DNA of 64,000 bases, from positions 1,233,946-1,297,945 of the forward strand of contig NC_008618.1 in assembly GCF_000010425.1 (NCBI RefSeq), read 5' to 3'. Numbering within the stretch: the first letter of the stretch is position 1; every line of letters begins with the position of its first letter. Below the pieces are notes generated by a model that worked only from the letters and a program-made list of their open reading frames with translations, was not told the origin of the DNA and ran no database searches. Origin of the DNA: Bifidobacterium adolescentis ATCC 15703. GTDB lineage: Bacteria; Actinomycetota; Actinomycetes; Actinomycetales; Bifidobacteriaceae. Positions 28,381 to 36,880 of the stretch are shown in pieces. A program made the translations under genes and the position numbers.

Positions 28381-29109
28381 TTATGCCTTCTTGGCAGCGG
28401 ATTCGGCTTGTGCCTGCGCTTCGGCCTCCTGCTGGGCTTTGAGCTCGGCCTTGACCTTCTGCGCGTATTCGTCGACGTATTCCTGTCCGCTCATCTTCTG
28501 GATCTCACGGGCCACGCGGTCGGTAAGCGAACGCAAATCATCGTGGGTAATCTGGTCGGCGGATTTCTTCTCGACTTCAATCGGCTTGCCGTAAATCACC
28601 TTGGACTTGCCTTTGTTCGGAATGACCTGTCCTGGCTTCTGCAGTTCACGCGAACCGATGATGGCGGCCGGAATAATGGGGCAACCGGTTTCGAATGCCA
28701 GACGCGCCGCGCCGGTGTGTCCTTTGTAAAGACGTCCATCGGGGCTGCGAGTACCTTCGATGTGAATGCCGAACAGATGTCCGTCCTCGATGATCTCACG
28801 GGCGTGGTTCAGTGCGCCAAGTGATTTGGAACCGCCGGAACGGTCCACGGGGAACACGCCGACTGACGTGAACCACCATTTCTTGAATTTGCCTTTGATG
28901 CCTTTGCCTTCGAAATATTCGGCCTTGCCCATGAAATGAATCATGCGCGGGCAGGTCAACGGCAGCAACGCATCGTCGATGACGGCAAGATGGTTGGCTG
29001 CGATGATGGCGCCACCTTCGTGCGGAATGTTCTCAAGTCCTTGCGCGGTCGGTCCCAAACGGTGGATGGCGATTGGTCCCAAGCCTTTTACGAAAAACCA
29101 ATAGAGCAT
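28381..29109 (-). CDS. plsC: 1-acylglycerol-3-phosphate acyltransferase (PlsC)
   Basis: This 242-residue protein has the LPLAT motifs. The catalytic block is IIAANHLAVIDDALLP (NHxxxxD form) and the second is IEGTRSPDGRLYKGHTGAAR. PVDRSGG lies between them. The enzyme transfers a fatty acyl group to lysophosphatidic acid in membrane phospholipid synthesis. The Ala/Gln/Lys-rich tail (AELKAQQEAEAQAQAE) is a low-complexity ending. The ATG at 29109 is preceded by GGGAGGATC, about ten bases away. It is divergent from the small membrane protein gene at 29160. Confidence 0.88.
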   Translation of the reverse strand: MLYWFFVKGLGPIAIHRLGPTAQGLENIPHEGGAIIAANHLAVIDDALLPLTCPRMIHFMGKAEYFEGKGIKGKFKKWWFTSVGVFPVDRSGGSKSLGALNHAREIIEDGHLFGIHIEGTRSPDGRLYKGHTGAARLAFETGCPIIPAAIIGSRELQKPGQVIPNKGKSKVIYGKPIEVEKKSADQITHDDLRSLTDRVAREIQKMSGQEYVDEYAQKVKAELKAQQEAEAQAQAESAAKKA

Positions 29110-29159
29110 TCTTCACGATCCTCCCGGCGGATTGGCCTCCGCCCGATTAGAGTATAAGT

Positions 29160-29726
29160 ATGACTGACCTCAACAATAGCAATGACGATGAAGAACGCCC
29201 AAATGACGCGTCGCATGGTGGCGGCTCTCCAATGGACGACTTGGATGCGGCTTGGGCCGAGTTTGCGGATTCGCATGCTGACGATTTGAAGGCCGTGGAA
29301 CGTTCGCGTAGTGCGAAACGTTTCGAGAAGCATGCGCAACGTCGGGAAAAAGAGGCTTTGCTGTCCATCGATGACTTGGATCAGGGCACGTTCACCAATG
29401 ATGCGCCGGCGAATGGTCGTGGGCCGCGCGATTTCACTGGTTCGAGCTGGCTTGACACGGATCGGGTCATGGACCGTTACGGTGACGACTTCGTGCCGCC
29501 GAATCCTGAAATCGGCCATGTGAAACTGTCAAAACTGGTGTTCTGGATATTGCTGGTGGCCGGCGTCATCGGCATTATCGCTTCCGTGTTCGTTCCGGCG
29601 TTGGCTTCGATTCTTGGTTCGATTTTCGGTTTGTGTGCGCTGGTCGGCGCCGCTGGCCTCATCGTGCAGCATAAAGGGCATCGTGAAACGCGTACCGACG
29701 AATTCGATGATGGAGCACGCGTCTGA
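29160..29726 (+). CDS. Hypothetical membrane protein, acidic N-terminus, two C-terminal helices
   Basis: I do not recognise a family. The protein has 188 residues. The first 120 are polar, acidic and probably disordered, with SMDDLDAAWAEFADSHADD and a charged helix (KRFEKHAQRREKEALL). Two hydrophobic segments follow near residues 124-145 and 148-168 (LVFWILLVAGVIGIIASVF and SIFGLCALVGAAGLIV), and a short polar tail ends the chain. This suggests a cytoplasmic N-terminal arm held by a helical hairpin. A TATAAG box lies only a few bases before the ATG, so the mRNA may be leaderless or nearly so; no ribosome-binding site is seen. It is divergent from plsC, and an IS element lies 56 bases downstream. 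Confidence 0.7.
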   Translation: MTDLNNSNDDEERPNDASHGGGSPMDDLDAAWAEFADSHADDLKAVERSRSAKRFEKHAQRREKEALLSIDDLDQGTFTNDAPANGRGPRDFTGSSWLDTDRVMDRYGDDFVPPNPEIGHVKLSKLVFWILLVAGVIGIIASVFVPALASILGSIFGLCALVGAAGLIVQHKGHRETRTDEFDDGARV

Positions 29727-29760
29727 CGATTCTTTGGCGACAAACTGAATACATCCATCT

Positions 29761-29777
29761 ATGTGAAGGCCCCGGCG
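29761..29777. other. Left arm of a hairpin split by the IS element
   Basis: These 17 bases are complementary to 31259-31274 with one bulged C. Removing the IS element and one copy of its target duplication would restore a 16-bp stem with a short loop. The restored hairpin would have stood between the small membrane protein gene and trpD, so it was probably a bidirectional terminator. Confidence 0.7.
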
Positions 29778-29779
29778 GT

Positions 29780-29782
29780 TAT
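29780..29782. repeat. Target-site duplication, left copy (TAT)
   Basis: The trinucleotide TAT directly before the left inverted repeat is repeated directly after the right one. IS3-family elements usually duplicate 3-4 bases. Confidence 0.65.
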
Positions 29783-29806
29783 TGAACTGCGCCCCGTTTG
29801 TTGGAC
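29783..29806. repeat. IS terminal inverted repeat, left
   Basis: The 24 bases start TGAACTGCGCCCCG and end TTGTTGGAC. They pair with 31229-31252 with three mismatches. Confidence 0.88.
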
Positions 29807-29827
29807 GTTGTTAATTGGGATACAGGG

Positions 29828-30697
29828 TCAGACCGCGAGGGACATGCTCCGGAACTCCTCCGGGGTGCGTCCCTCGAGTCGTATCTGGCGTCGTCTGGTG
29901 TTCCAATGGATGATGTAGGCGTCCAGCTCGCGTTTGAACTGTTCGTACGAGTCGAACACACGGCCGCGGTAGAACTCGTCCTTCAAGTGGCCGAAGACCT
30001 GCTCGGCCGCCGCGTTGTCCAGGCAGTTGCCCTTGCGGCTCATGGACCGGCGGATGCCGAGGCGTTCGAGCTCCTTCCTCCACCATTGGTGCTGGTACTG
30101 CCATCCCATGTCCGAGTGCAGGATCGGCTCCGCGCCGGCGGGCAGGCGCTCCGCGAGCATGGCGGGCAGACGCTTCTGCTGACCGAGGTCCGGACTGCGG
30201 CTCACGTCCCAGGCCACGATCTCCTTGCTGGCCATGTCGTACACGGGAGCGAGGTACGCCTTGGATCCGGCGACCTTGAACTCGGTGACGTCGGTGCCGA
30301 GCCTGGAGAACGGACGGGCCGCGTCGAAGTCGCGTTCGGGCAGGTTATGCACGCGGTCGCCCGTCTCGCCCCTGTACGAGCTGTAGCGTATCCACGGGTT
30401 CCTGGAGCGGATGGCGCATCTCAGCCCATACGGCGCATGACCCTGAGCACGGTCTTGGCGGATATGCGCGTGCCGAACTCGTGGACCAGGCACATGCGCA
30501 CCTGCCGGTGGCCGCACCCGTTCGGGGTGCGCTCCCATATCTCCCGTACCATCGGCTCCACGTCCGGCCTGGACACGTGTGCCGGGCGCGACAGGTGGTG
30601 GTAGTACGTGGATTTCGGCAGCCCGGCTATCCTCAGGAGGTGGTCGAGCCGGTGTCCCCGCCCTGCGAGCAGTCGGACGACGGCGCTTCGCTCGCGC
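29828..30697 (-). pseudogene. IS3-family transposase OrfB (rve integrase), frameshifted
   Basis: The downstream transposase gene is read in two frames. The N-terminal part (before 30425) has RIAGLPKSTYYHHLSR and NGCGHRQVRM, as in IS3/IS150 OrfB. The frame then hits a stop at VMRRMG. The DDE integrase resumes in the next frame with LGTDVTEFKV (first D), LHSDMGWQYQ (second D) and NAAAEQVFGHLKDE (E). Adding one G to the G-run at 30425-30427 would join the two parts as MRRMGLRCA. So a one-base deletion probably broke the gene, while the catalytic residues remain. In a healthy element OrfB is made as OrfAB by -1 frameshifting. Confidence 0.85.
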
Positions 30698-31185
30698 CGC
30701 GTGACTTGGACGCCCGCAGGGCCCGGAGTTTTTCCAGGTACGCGACCTTCGCCTTCAGGTACGCGACCTGTTCGGCGAGCTCCTGCTCGCGCGTCGGTTC
30801 GGGCTTCGGTTTGGATTTCGCGCCTTTCGGCCTGCCCTTGGGTTTCGGCCTGAGCGCCTCCGGACCGGTAGTCGCGGCACCAGCGCTCCAGGGACGCGAT
30901 GCTCGCGATCCCGTGCCTGGCCATGGCCTCCGTCTTGGTCAGACCGTTCTCGACGTGGTCGCGCGACGCGGCGACCTTCGTCTCCCAGTCGTAGCGTCTG
31001 CTGCCGCCGCCTCCCATGACCGCCTCCTCGCCGTTGGACCTGTACAGCCCGATCCAGTTTCTCGCGATATACACCGGTATGGCAAGCCTTCTGGCGAGCG
31101 TGTCCTTGCCGGCTCCGGACTTGATGAGCTCCAGCGCCTCGCGCCGGAACCCGTCGTCGTAACGTCTCCTTCGATCCTCACGCAT
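30633..31185 (-). pseudogene. IS3-family OrfA (HTH and zipper), frameshifted
   Basis: The N-terminal part begins MREDRRRRYDDGFRREALEL and carries the helix-turn-helix (KDTLARRLAIPVYIARNWIG), with a second one near TKTEAMARHGIASIASLE. After WCRDYRSGGA the natural continuation, ALRPKPKGRPKGAKSKP and the zipper ELAEQVAYLKAKVAYLEKLR, lies in another frame that ends at the stop 30633-30635. A one-base gain or two-base loss near 30850-30862 explains this. As it stands the helix-turn-helix reads straight into the OrfB frame and skips the zipper. Confidence 0.75.
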
Positions 31186-31228
31186 ACGAAAGAACCGCAC
31201 CTCCGATCATCGAATCTGAATTTCTTCA

Positions 31229-31252
31229 GTCCAACAATCGGGGTGCGGTTCA
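31229..31252. repeat. IS terminal inverted repeat, right
   Basis: Reverse complement of the left end with 21 of 24 matches. TAT follows at 31253-31255. Confidence 0.88.
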
Positions 31253-31255
31253 TAT
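31253..31255. repeat. Target-site duplication, right copy (TAT)
   Basis: Same three bases as 29780-29782, directly outside the right inverted repeat. Confidence 0.65.
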
Positions 31256-31258
31256 TTA

Positions 31259-31274
31259 CGCCGGGCCTTCACAT
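31259..31274. other. Right arm of the hairpin split by the IS element
   Basis: Complementary to 29761-29777. It lies 22 bases beyond the trpD stop, where a terminator would be expected. Confidence 0.7.
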
Positions 31275-31295
31275 ACACATACGTTGTCAGCGTTT

Positions 31296-32351
31296 TCAGG
31301 CTTTCTTCGCAGCTTGGGCGGTGGCGATCCACTTGTCAAGCAGCGCCGTGGCCTTGCCGGAGTCGACGGTCTGCTCCGCGATGGCGTAGGCGGCTTTGAA
31401 CCGGTCAGCCAAGCTTGCGTCGCCCGGCACCAAATGACCGTCGGCGACGATTGCGGAAGCGGCGTTCAGCAGCGCGGTGGTACGGAACGACACATCCTTG
31501 CCTGCGAAGAAGTCTCGTGCCAGCTGCGCGTTGAGCGTCGGTTCGCCACCCTTCAGATCTGCGATGGTGACTTTGGCGAGGCCGAGTTCGACGGTCGGAT
31601 CGAATTTGTTTTCGGTAACCTTGCCGTCCTTGAATTCCCAAATGGAGACCGGACCGGTCGGTGCCATCTCGTCAAGGCCCTCATGGGAAGTGTAGACCAT
31701 GCCGATCTGGCCGTTCGCCGCATATACGGCGGCCATGATCGGGCTCATCTTGCGATTAGCGCAGCCGACGGCCATATGCTTCGGGCTTGCCGGGTTGGTC
31801 AGCGGACCAAGCACGTTGAACACGCATGGCACGCCGAGCGCAGCGCGAATCGGACCGACAAAACGCATGGCGGGGTGGAAGGTGCGTGCGAAAGCGAAGG
31901 CGATGCCGCATTCGTTGCCGACTTCGCTCACTTGTTCCGGAGTCAAATCCATGGGCAGGCCGAGCGCTTCGAAGCAGTCAGCAGTGCCGCACTTGGATGA
32001 GGCCGCACGATTGCCGTGCTTGACGACTTTTACGCCTGCGGCCGCGGCTACGACGGCCCCCATGGATGACAGGTTCACGGTGGAGGCTCCGTCGCCACCG
32101 GTGCCGACGATGTCGGTGGTTTCACCGTCGATGTGCAGCGGAATGGCATGGGCCACCATGGCCTTCGCCGCACCACGCACTTCGTCGGGGGTCAGCCCCA
32201 ACTGCTGCTGGGTGGCGAGTACCGCGCCAACGGCCGCCGGATCGGCATTGCCGTTCATGAGGTCATCGACGAACCACTCGGATTCCTCGGCGCTCAAGTG
32301 GTCCCCTCCGACCAGCTTGGTGAGGATCGACTTCCATGTGATTTCGGCCAT
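31296..32351 (-). CDS. trpD: Anthranilate phosphoribosyltransferase
   Basis: This 351-residue enzyme of tryptophan synthesis joins anthranilate to PRPP to give phosphoribosylanthranilate. Family motifs are clear: DIVGTGGDGASTVNLSS (PRPP site), KHGNRAASSKCGTADCFEAL (substrate site), and FNVLGPLTNPASPKHMAVG. The ATG at 32351 is chosen because AAGGAGG lies six bases upstream; the longer open frame has no site. No other trp gene is in the window, so it is a detached trpD. Its downstream hairpin is disrupted by the IS element, which is transcribed in the same direction, so read-through into the transposase is possible. Confidence 0.94.
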   Translation of the reverse strand: MAEITWKSILTKLVGGDHLSAEESEWFVDDLMNGNADPAAVGAVLATQQQLGLTPDEVRGAAKAMVAHAIPLHIDGETTDIVGTGGDGASTVNLSSMGAVVAAAAGVKVVKHGNRAASSKCGTADCFEALGLPMDLTPEQVSEVGNECGIAFAFARTFHPAMRFVGPIRAALGVPCVFNVLGPLTNPASPKHMAVGCANRKMSPIMAAVYAANGQIGMVYTSHEGLDEMAPTGPVSIWEFKDGKVTENKFDPTVELGLAKVTIADLKGGEPTLNAQLARDFFAGKDVSFRTTALLNAASAIVADGHLVPGDASLADRFKAAYAIAEQTVDSGKATALLDKWIATAQAAKKA

Positions 32352-32481
32352 GATGCCCTCCTTGGCGCTGTCGCACGCCTTTATTGTTGTTCTGATGCCG
32401 CCAATTGTAACGATTGGACGTTCCCCCACGTCCGCACGTCCATATCACGAAACGGCCCATCGAAGATTCTTCAAAAAAGAA

Positions 32482-32511
32482 AACCTCCCCCGATTACGGT
32501 CGGGGGAGGTT
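32482..32511 (-). terminator. secA terminator
   Basis: An 11-bp perfect GC-rich stem (32482-32492 with 32501-32511) is followed on the minus strand by TTTCTTTTTTG. It lies 31 bases after the secA stop. Confidence 0.92.
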
Positions 32512-32541
32512 ATGTCATGAGCAAGTCAGCGACTCAGCGAA

Positions 32542-35418
32542 TCACTGCTCGTTCTGGCCGTGGCACATCTTGTACTTACGACCGGAACCGCACGGGCACT
32601 GGGCGTTCTTGCCGGTTCCCGGGAAAGTACGGCCATCCGCCCACGGAGAGTGGAGTTCCTCGCTCTTCGGACGCTTGTTGGCCGGGACCTTGCCTTCGGC
32701 ATGGCTAATCGGCTGCATGCCGACGATGCCCTTCTCGTTCTTCTGCTCGTCAGCCAGTTCATCGATGGTGGTCTTTTCGGCCTCGTCATCGGTCTCCGGC
32801 TCTGCAGGAGCGGATTCGCCGGTCGCGGCGGCTTCGCCGTCCAGACCCATTACGGCCTCGGCGGCGTTCACGGCCTCATCCTCATCGGATTCGGTCTCCT
32901 CGTCCTCGGTCATGGCCACGCGTTCGATGTCCACGTGGAACAGCAGCTGGATGGTTTCCTCCTTGATGGCTTCGATCATGGAGTTGTACATCTGGTAGCC
33001 TTCACGCTGGTATTCGACCAGCGGGTCGCGCTGGCCCATACCGCGCAGGCCGATGCCGTCCTTGAGGTAGTCCATCTCGTAGAGGTGTTCACGCCACTTG
33101 CGGTCGAGCACGGCGAGCACCACGCGGCGCTCGAGCTGGCGCAGGCCTTCGCTGCCGAGCTTGTCTTCGAAATCGGAGTACTGGTCCTTGGCGTCGGAGA
33201 CGATGAGCTCCTTCAGGGCCTCAACGGCCTTGTCGCCCTTGAGCTTGTCGACGGCGTCCTTGGCCCCTTCCTGCTCCACGGCGATCGGGTACACGGAGGA
33301 GATGGCCTTGAACAGACCGTCCCAATCCCAATCGGCCGGCTTGTCGGAACCGTTGTTGGCGCCCTTGATGTAGCTCAGCACGGTGTCGTCGATGAACTTG
33401 AGGATGTCCTCGTGGATGTCGGCGCCCTTCAGCACAGCCTGACGCTCCGCATAAATGACGGTGCGCTGCTTGTTCATCACGTCATCGTACTTCAGCACGT
33501 TCTTACGGATTTCGAAGTTACGCGATTCGACGGCCTTCTGTGCGGTGCGCACGCCCTTGGAAACGCTCTTGGCTTCGATCGGCTCGCCTTCCGGCATGCC
33601 CTTGGCCATGACACGCGCCACCAGCTGGGTGTTGAACAGACGCATCAGATCATCTTCGAGGGACAGGTAGAAACGGGATTCACCCGGATCTCCCTGACGG
33701 CCGGAACGGCCGCGCAGCTGGTTGTCGATACGGCGGGATTCGTGGCGCTCGGTGCCGAGCACGTACAGACCGCCGAGCTTGACGACTTCCTCATGCTCGT
33801 CCTTGACCTGGTCCTTGATTTCGGCCAAAGTGCCCGGCCAACGCTTCTCGTACTCGTCCGGAGTGTCATCCGGAGAATAGCCTTCGGACTTGAGCTTCGC
33901 ATCAGCGAGGAACTCGACGTTGCCGCCGAGCATGATATCGGTACCACGGCCTGCCATGTTGGTGGCCACGGTGACGGCGCCCTTACGGCCTGCGACGGCC
34001 ACAACGGCGGCTTCCTTGTCATGCTGCTTCGCGTTCAGCACCTGGTGAGGAATCTTGGCCACGTCAAGCAGAGAGGACACGACTTCGGAGGATTCCACGG
34101 ATGCGGTACCCAGCAGGACCGGCTGGCCCTTCTTGTGGCGCTTGGCCACATCACGGACGATGGCGGCGAGCTTTTCCTTCTTGGTACGGAAGATCAGATC
34201 GTCCTTATCCTCGCGGATCATCGGCTTGTTGGTCGGAATCGGCAGCACGCCCAGCTTGTAGGTGCCCATGAATTCGGCGGCTTCGGTCTCTGCGGTACCG
34301 GTCATGCCTGCCAGCTTGTCGTACATGCGGAAGTAGTTCTGCAGGGTGATGGTGGCGAAGGTCTGGTTTTCGGCCTTGACCTCCACGCCTTCCTTGGCTT
34401 CGATGGCTTGGTGCAGACCCTCGTTGTAACGGCGGCCCGGCAGGATACGTCCGGTGTGCTCGTCGACGATGAGCACTTCGCCGCCGGTCACGACGTAGTC
34501 GCGGTCACGCAGGAACAGCTCCTTGGCCTTGATGGCGTTGTTCAGATAGCCGATCAATGCGGTGTTGTTCGGTTCGTACAGGTTGTCGATGCCGAGATAG
34601 TCCTCGACCTTGGTGATGCCCGGATCAAGGATGCCGACGACCTTCTTCTTCTCGTCGACCTCATAGTCCTCGTCACGGTTGAGCTTCAGAACCAGGCGCG
34701 CGAACTGGCGGTACCAGCGGGTCACGTCGCCCTCGGCCGGACCGGAGATGATCAACGGGGTACGAGCCTCATCGATAAGAATGGAGTCGACCTCATCGAC
34801 GATGGCGTAGTGGTGGCCACGCTGTACGAGATCGGATTTCTCCCATGCCATGTTGTCGCGCAGGTAATCAAAACCGAATTCGTTGTTGGTGCCGTAGGTG
34901 ATGTCGGCGTTGTACTGCTTGCGACGCTCCGGCGGCTTCTGGTTGGTGATGATGCAGCCGGTGCTCATGCCGAGGAAGCGGTAGACACGGCCCATCAGCT
35001 CGGCCTGGTAGCTGGCCAGATAGTCGTTGACGGTGACGACGTGGACGCCCTGACCGTCGAGTGCGTTCAGGTAGGCCGGCAGCGTGGCCACAAGGGTCTT
35101 GCCTTCACCGGTCTTCATTTCGGCGATGTTGCCCCAGTGCAGAGCGGCGCCGCCCATGAGCTGCACGTCGAAGTGGCGCAGGCCCAAGGTTCGCTTGGAA
35201 GCTTCACGCACGGTGGCGAAGGCTTCCGGCATGAGCTTGTCAAGGGACTCGCCGTTTTCGATACGCTGCTTGAACTTGGCGGTCTGGCCCTTGAGCTCCT
35301 CGTCGTCAAGCGCCGCGATCTCGTCCTCCAAGGCGTTCGTCGCTTTGGCCACGTTCTCAAGCTTCTTGATCTGTCGGCCTTCACCCATGCGTAGGGCTTT
35401 GTCAACGATATCTACCAC
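32542..35418 (-). CDS. secA: Preprotein translocase ATPase SecA
   Basis: This 958-residue motor drives proteins through SecYEG. NBD1 has the Walker A stretch [20 protein letters not shown] and the [16 protein letters not shown] block. NBD2 contains [15 protein letters not shown] and [20 protein letters not shown]. The C-terminal zinc-binding SEC-C tail is present ([14 protein letters not shown]), and a Ser/Glu/Ala-rich linker precedes it. The start is set at GTG 35418 with AAAGGGAG upstream, giving the usual [14 protein letters not shown] opening. The reading frame is open 47 codons further but unlike SecA. It is the canonical SecA by length and features. Confidence 0.95.
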   Translation of the reverse strand: MVDIVDKALRMGEGRQIKKLENVAKATNALEDEIAALDDEELKGQTAKFKQRIENGESLDKLMPEAFATVREASKRTLGLRHFDVQLMGGAALHWGNIAEMKTGEGKTLVATLPAYLNALDGQGVHVVTVNDYLASYQAELMGRVYRFLGMSTGCIITNQKPPERRKQYNADITYGTNNEFGFDYLRDNMAWEKSDLVQRGHHYAIVDEVDSILIDEARTPLIISGPAEGDVTRWYRQFARLVLKLNRDEDYEVDEKKKVVGILDPGITKVEDYLGIDNLYEPNNTALIGYLNNAIKAKELFLRDRDYVVTGGEVLIVDEHTGRILPGRRYNEGLHQAIEAKEGVEVKAENQTFATITLQNYFRMYDKLAGMTGTAETEAAEFMGTYKLGVLPIPTNKPMIREDKDDLIFRTKKEKLAAIVRDVAKRHKKGQPVLLGTASVESSEVVSSLLDVAKIPHQVLNAKQHDKEAAVVAVAGRKGAVTVATNMAGRGTDIMLGGNVEFLADAKLKSEGYSPDDTPDEYEKRWPGTLAEIKDQVKDEHEEVVKLGGLYVLGTERHESRRIDNQLRGRSGRQGDPGESRFYLSLEDDLMRLFNTQLVARVMAKGMPEGEPIEAKSVSKGVRTAQKAVESRNFEIRKNVLKYDDVMNKQRTVIYAERQAVLKGADIHEDILKFIDDTVLSYIKGANNGSDKPADWDWDGLFKAISSVYPIAVEQEGAKDAVDKLKGDKAVEALKELIVSDAKDQYSDFEDKLGSEGLRQLERRVVLAVLDRKWREHLYEMDYLKDGIGLRGMGQRDPLVEYQREGYQMYNSMIEAIKEETIQLLFHVDIERVAMTEDEETESDEDEAVNAAEAVMGLDGEAAATGESAPAEPETDDEAEKTTIDELADEQKNEKGIVGMQPISHAEGKVPANKRPKSEELHSPWADGRTFPGTGKNAQCPCGSGRKYKMCHGQNEQ

Positions 35419-35537
35419 AATCACTCCCTTTGTGTATGGTGACTTTCCTCGATTGAGGATAGTCGCTTTCTCGCGATTTCCGAAAAGCTCCGTCCATTTT
35501 ACGTAAGTTTTGACGTATCTTGTTTTTCGCATAAGAA

Positions 35538-35570
35538 AAGAGGCCCGCATGTATGACATGCGAGCCTCTT
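35538..35570 (-). terminator. hpf terminator
   Basis: A stem of about 13 bp with one bulge (35538-35551 with 35557-35570) is followed on the minus strand by TTTTCTTA. It lies 27 bases after the hpf stop. Confidence 0.85.
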
Positions 35571-35596
35571 ATCGTTCAGTTTTCAGCCATTAGCCA

Positions 35597-36259
35597 TTAC
35601 TTCTTGGCCACATTCTCCGGAGTGTCGATTTCGAAGACGCCGTAGCTCCAACCGTGACGGTGGTAGACGACGGACGGACGACCGGTTTCCTTGTTGACGA
35701 ACAGGAAGAAGTCGTGACCGATCAGCTCCATCTCGTACAGGGCCTCGTCAATGGTCATCGGCTCGGCGATGTGCAGCTTGCGGCGGATGACGATTGGGGT
35801 GTCGCCGACCTGGACCTCGACGGATTCGCCAGGGCCGAGATCAGCGGAAACGGCGTCGGCCGGGCTATTGTTCGGCGCTTCCGGCTCCGGCTCCTCGACG
35901 ACGACCGGCTCGACCGGGCCCAGATCGACCGGGACCGGATCGGTGTAGCCACGACGATGGTCCTTGCGGCGGTCGCGGGTACGGCGCAGACGAAGCGTCA
36001 GCTTGTCGAGAGCCAAATCGAGCGCGCTGAACTCATCGGCGCTGGAGGCTTCGGCACGCACCACGGTACGACCTGCGATGACGGTGATCTCAACGCGCTT
36101 GGCGGTGTCGGCCTGACGCGGATTGCCCTCGTGGGACAGCACAATCTGGACACGCTGCGCATCCGGGGCGATAGCGGTCACACGATTCATCTTGCTTTCG
36201 ACAACGTCACGGAACCTTTGCTTGATCTGCGTATGACGTCCGGTAACGACGATTTCCAT
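35597..36259 (-). CDS. hpf: Ribosome hibernation promoting factor, long form
   Basis: This 220-residue protein has the S30AE N-terminal domain (about residues 1-105, MEIVVTGRHTQIKQRFRD and LDLALDKLTLRLRRTRDRR) and the C-terminal dimerisation domain of long HPF (about 155-215, VIRRKLHIAEPMTIDEALY, HDFFLFVNKETGRPSVVYHR). Long HPF pairs 70S ribosomes into inactive 100S dimers in stationary phase and stress. A Pro/Glu/Val-rich linker joins the domains. The ATG at 36259 has AGGGAGG just upstream. It precedes secA on the same strand and has its own terminator. Confidence 0.93.
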   Translation of the reverse strand: MEIVVTGRHTQIKQRFRDVVESKMNRVTAIAPDAQRVQIVLSHEGNPRQADTAKRVEITVIAGRTVVRAEASSADEFSALDLALDKLTLRLRRTRDRRKDHRRGYTDPVPVDLGPVEPVVVEEPEPEAPNNSPADAVSADLGPGESVEVQVGDTPIVIRRKLHIAEPMTIDEALYEMELIGHDFFLFVNKETGRPSVVYHRHGWSYGVFEIDTPENVAKK

Positions 36260-36400
36260 GTGGACCTCCCTAGACTCAAGCGGTGTTAACCGCTATATAC
36301 GGACCAACCAGCTGCATCGCTGCTTGGTAGTCATCATTGTATCCATAAGATTGGTGATTTGCTGGAAAACTCCCCGAGAAAACAAAAGTTTTTTTACGCT

Positions 36401-36429
36401 TTGCTTTCGACGATTCTCTTGCTATAGTT
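36401..36429 (+). promoter_or_regulatory. Putative rnpB promoter
   Basis: A TTGCTT (36401-36406) and TATAGT (36424-36429) are separated by 17 bases. The expected start is about eight bases further, at the first base of RNase P RNA (36438). Confidence 0.6.
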
Positions 36430-36437
36430 GTGCGTTT

Positions 36438-36796
36438 GAGACCTCTTGATGGCCGCGACCGATTTTGTCGGTTGAGGAACTTCCGGGCTCCATAGAGCAC
36501 GATGGCGGATAACGTCCGCCCAGGGCGACCTGAGAGATAGCGCAGCAGAGAATAGACCGCCTTACCGGTTTCGGCCGGTGGGTAAGGGTGAAACGGCGGT
36601 GTAAGAGACCACCGGGCCGCTGGTGACAGTTGGCCGCATGGCAAGCCTCATCGGGAGCAAGGCCAAGCAGAAGGCGTTCGAGGACTGCTCGTCCGAAGCC
36701 TTCGGGTAGGCTGCTAGAGCCTGACGGCAACGCCAGGTCGAGATGGATGGCCATCCGTGCCGTTGGCACGACAGAACCCGGGGTATAAGAGGTCTC
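36438..36796 (+). ncRNA. rnpB: RNase P RNA, class A
   Basis: This is the catalytic RNA that cuts 5' leaders from pre-tRNAs. The ends pair as helix P1 (36438-36447 with 36787-36796). Conserved blocks are visible: the early GGGCTCCATAGAGCA, AGAGACCACCGGG, and the 3' block ACAGAACCCGGGGTATA. The early conserved segment reads GAGGAACTTCCGGG here rather than the usual GAGGAAAGTCCGGG. Short open frames across it are not genes. It is transcribed from a putative promoter at 36401-36429, and recX lies downstream on the other strand. Confidence 0.95.
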
Positions 36797-36880
36797 ACTC
36801 TCCACTCTTTATGTTTTGAGGATTTCTTTACACCAGCCTCTTTATGAAACTGACGTCACGCCCTTGGCCAACGGTCGCCG

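Larger units (their letters stand above)
29783..31252 (-). mobile_element. IS3-family insertion sequence, decayed
   Basis: This 1,470-bp element is bounded by imperfect 24-bp inverted repeats (29783-29806 and 31229-31252, 21 of 24 positions matching) and flanked by TAT on both sides. Inside, on the minus strand, are an OrfA-type helix-turn-helix and leucine-zipper protein and an OrfB-type DDE integrase, which is the IS3-family plan. Both reading frames carry apparent frameshifts, so the copy is probably not able to transpose by itself. The insertion interrupts a hairpin between the gene at 29160 and trpD. Confidence 0.92.

Noticed and set aside
32560..35394. A 944-codon open frame on the + strand opposite secA
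   Set aside because: It is antisense to a clearly coding gene and its sequence has no recognisable domain; long antisense frames are common in GC-rich genes.
36800..36880. tRNA or small gene between rnpB and recX
   Set aside because: No cloverleaf or coding signal could be found.
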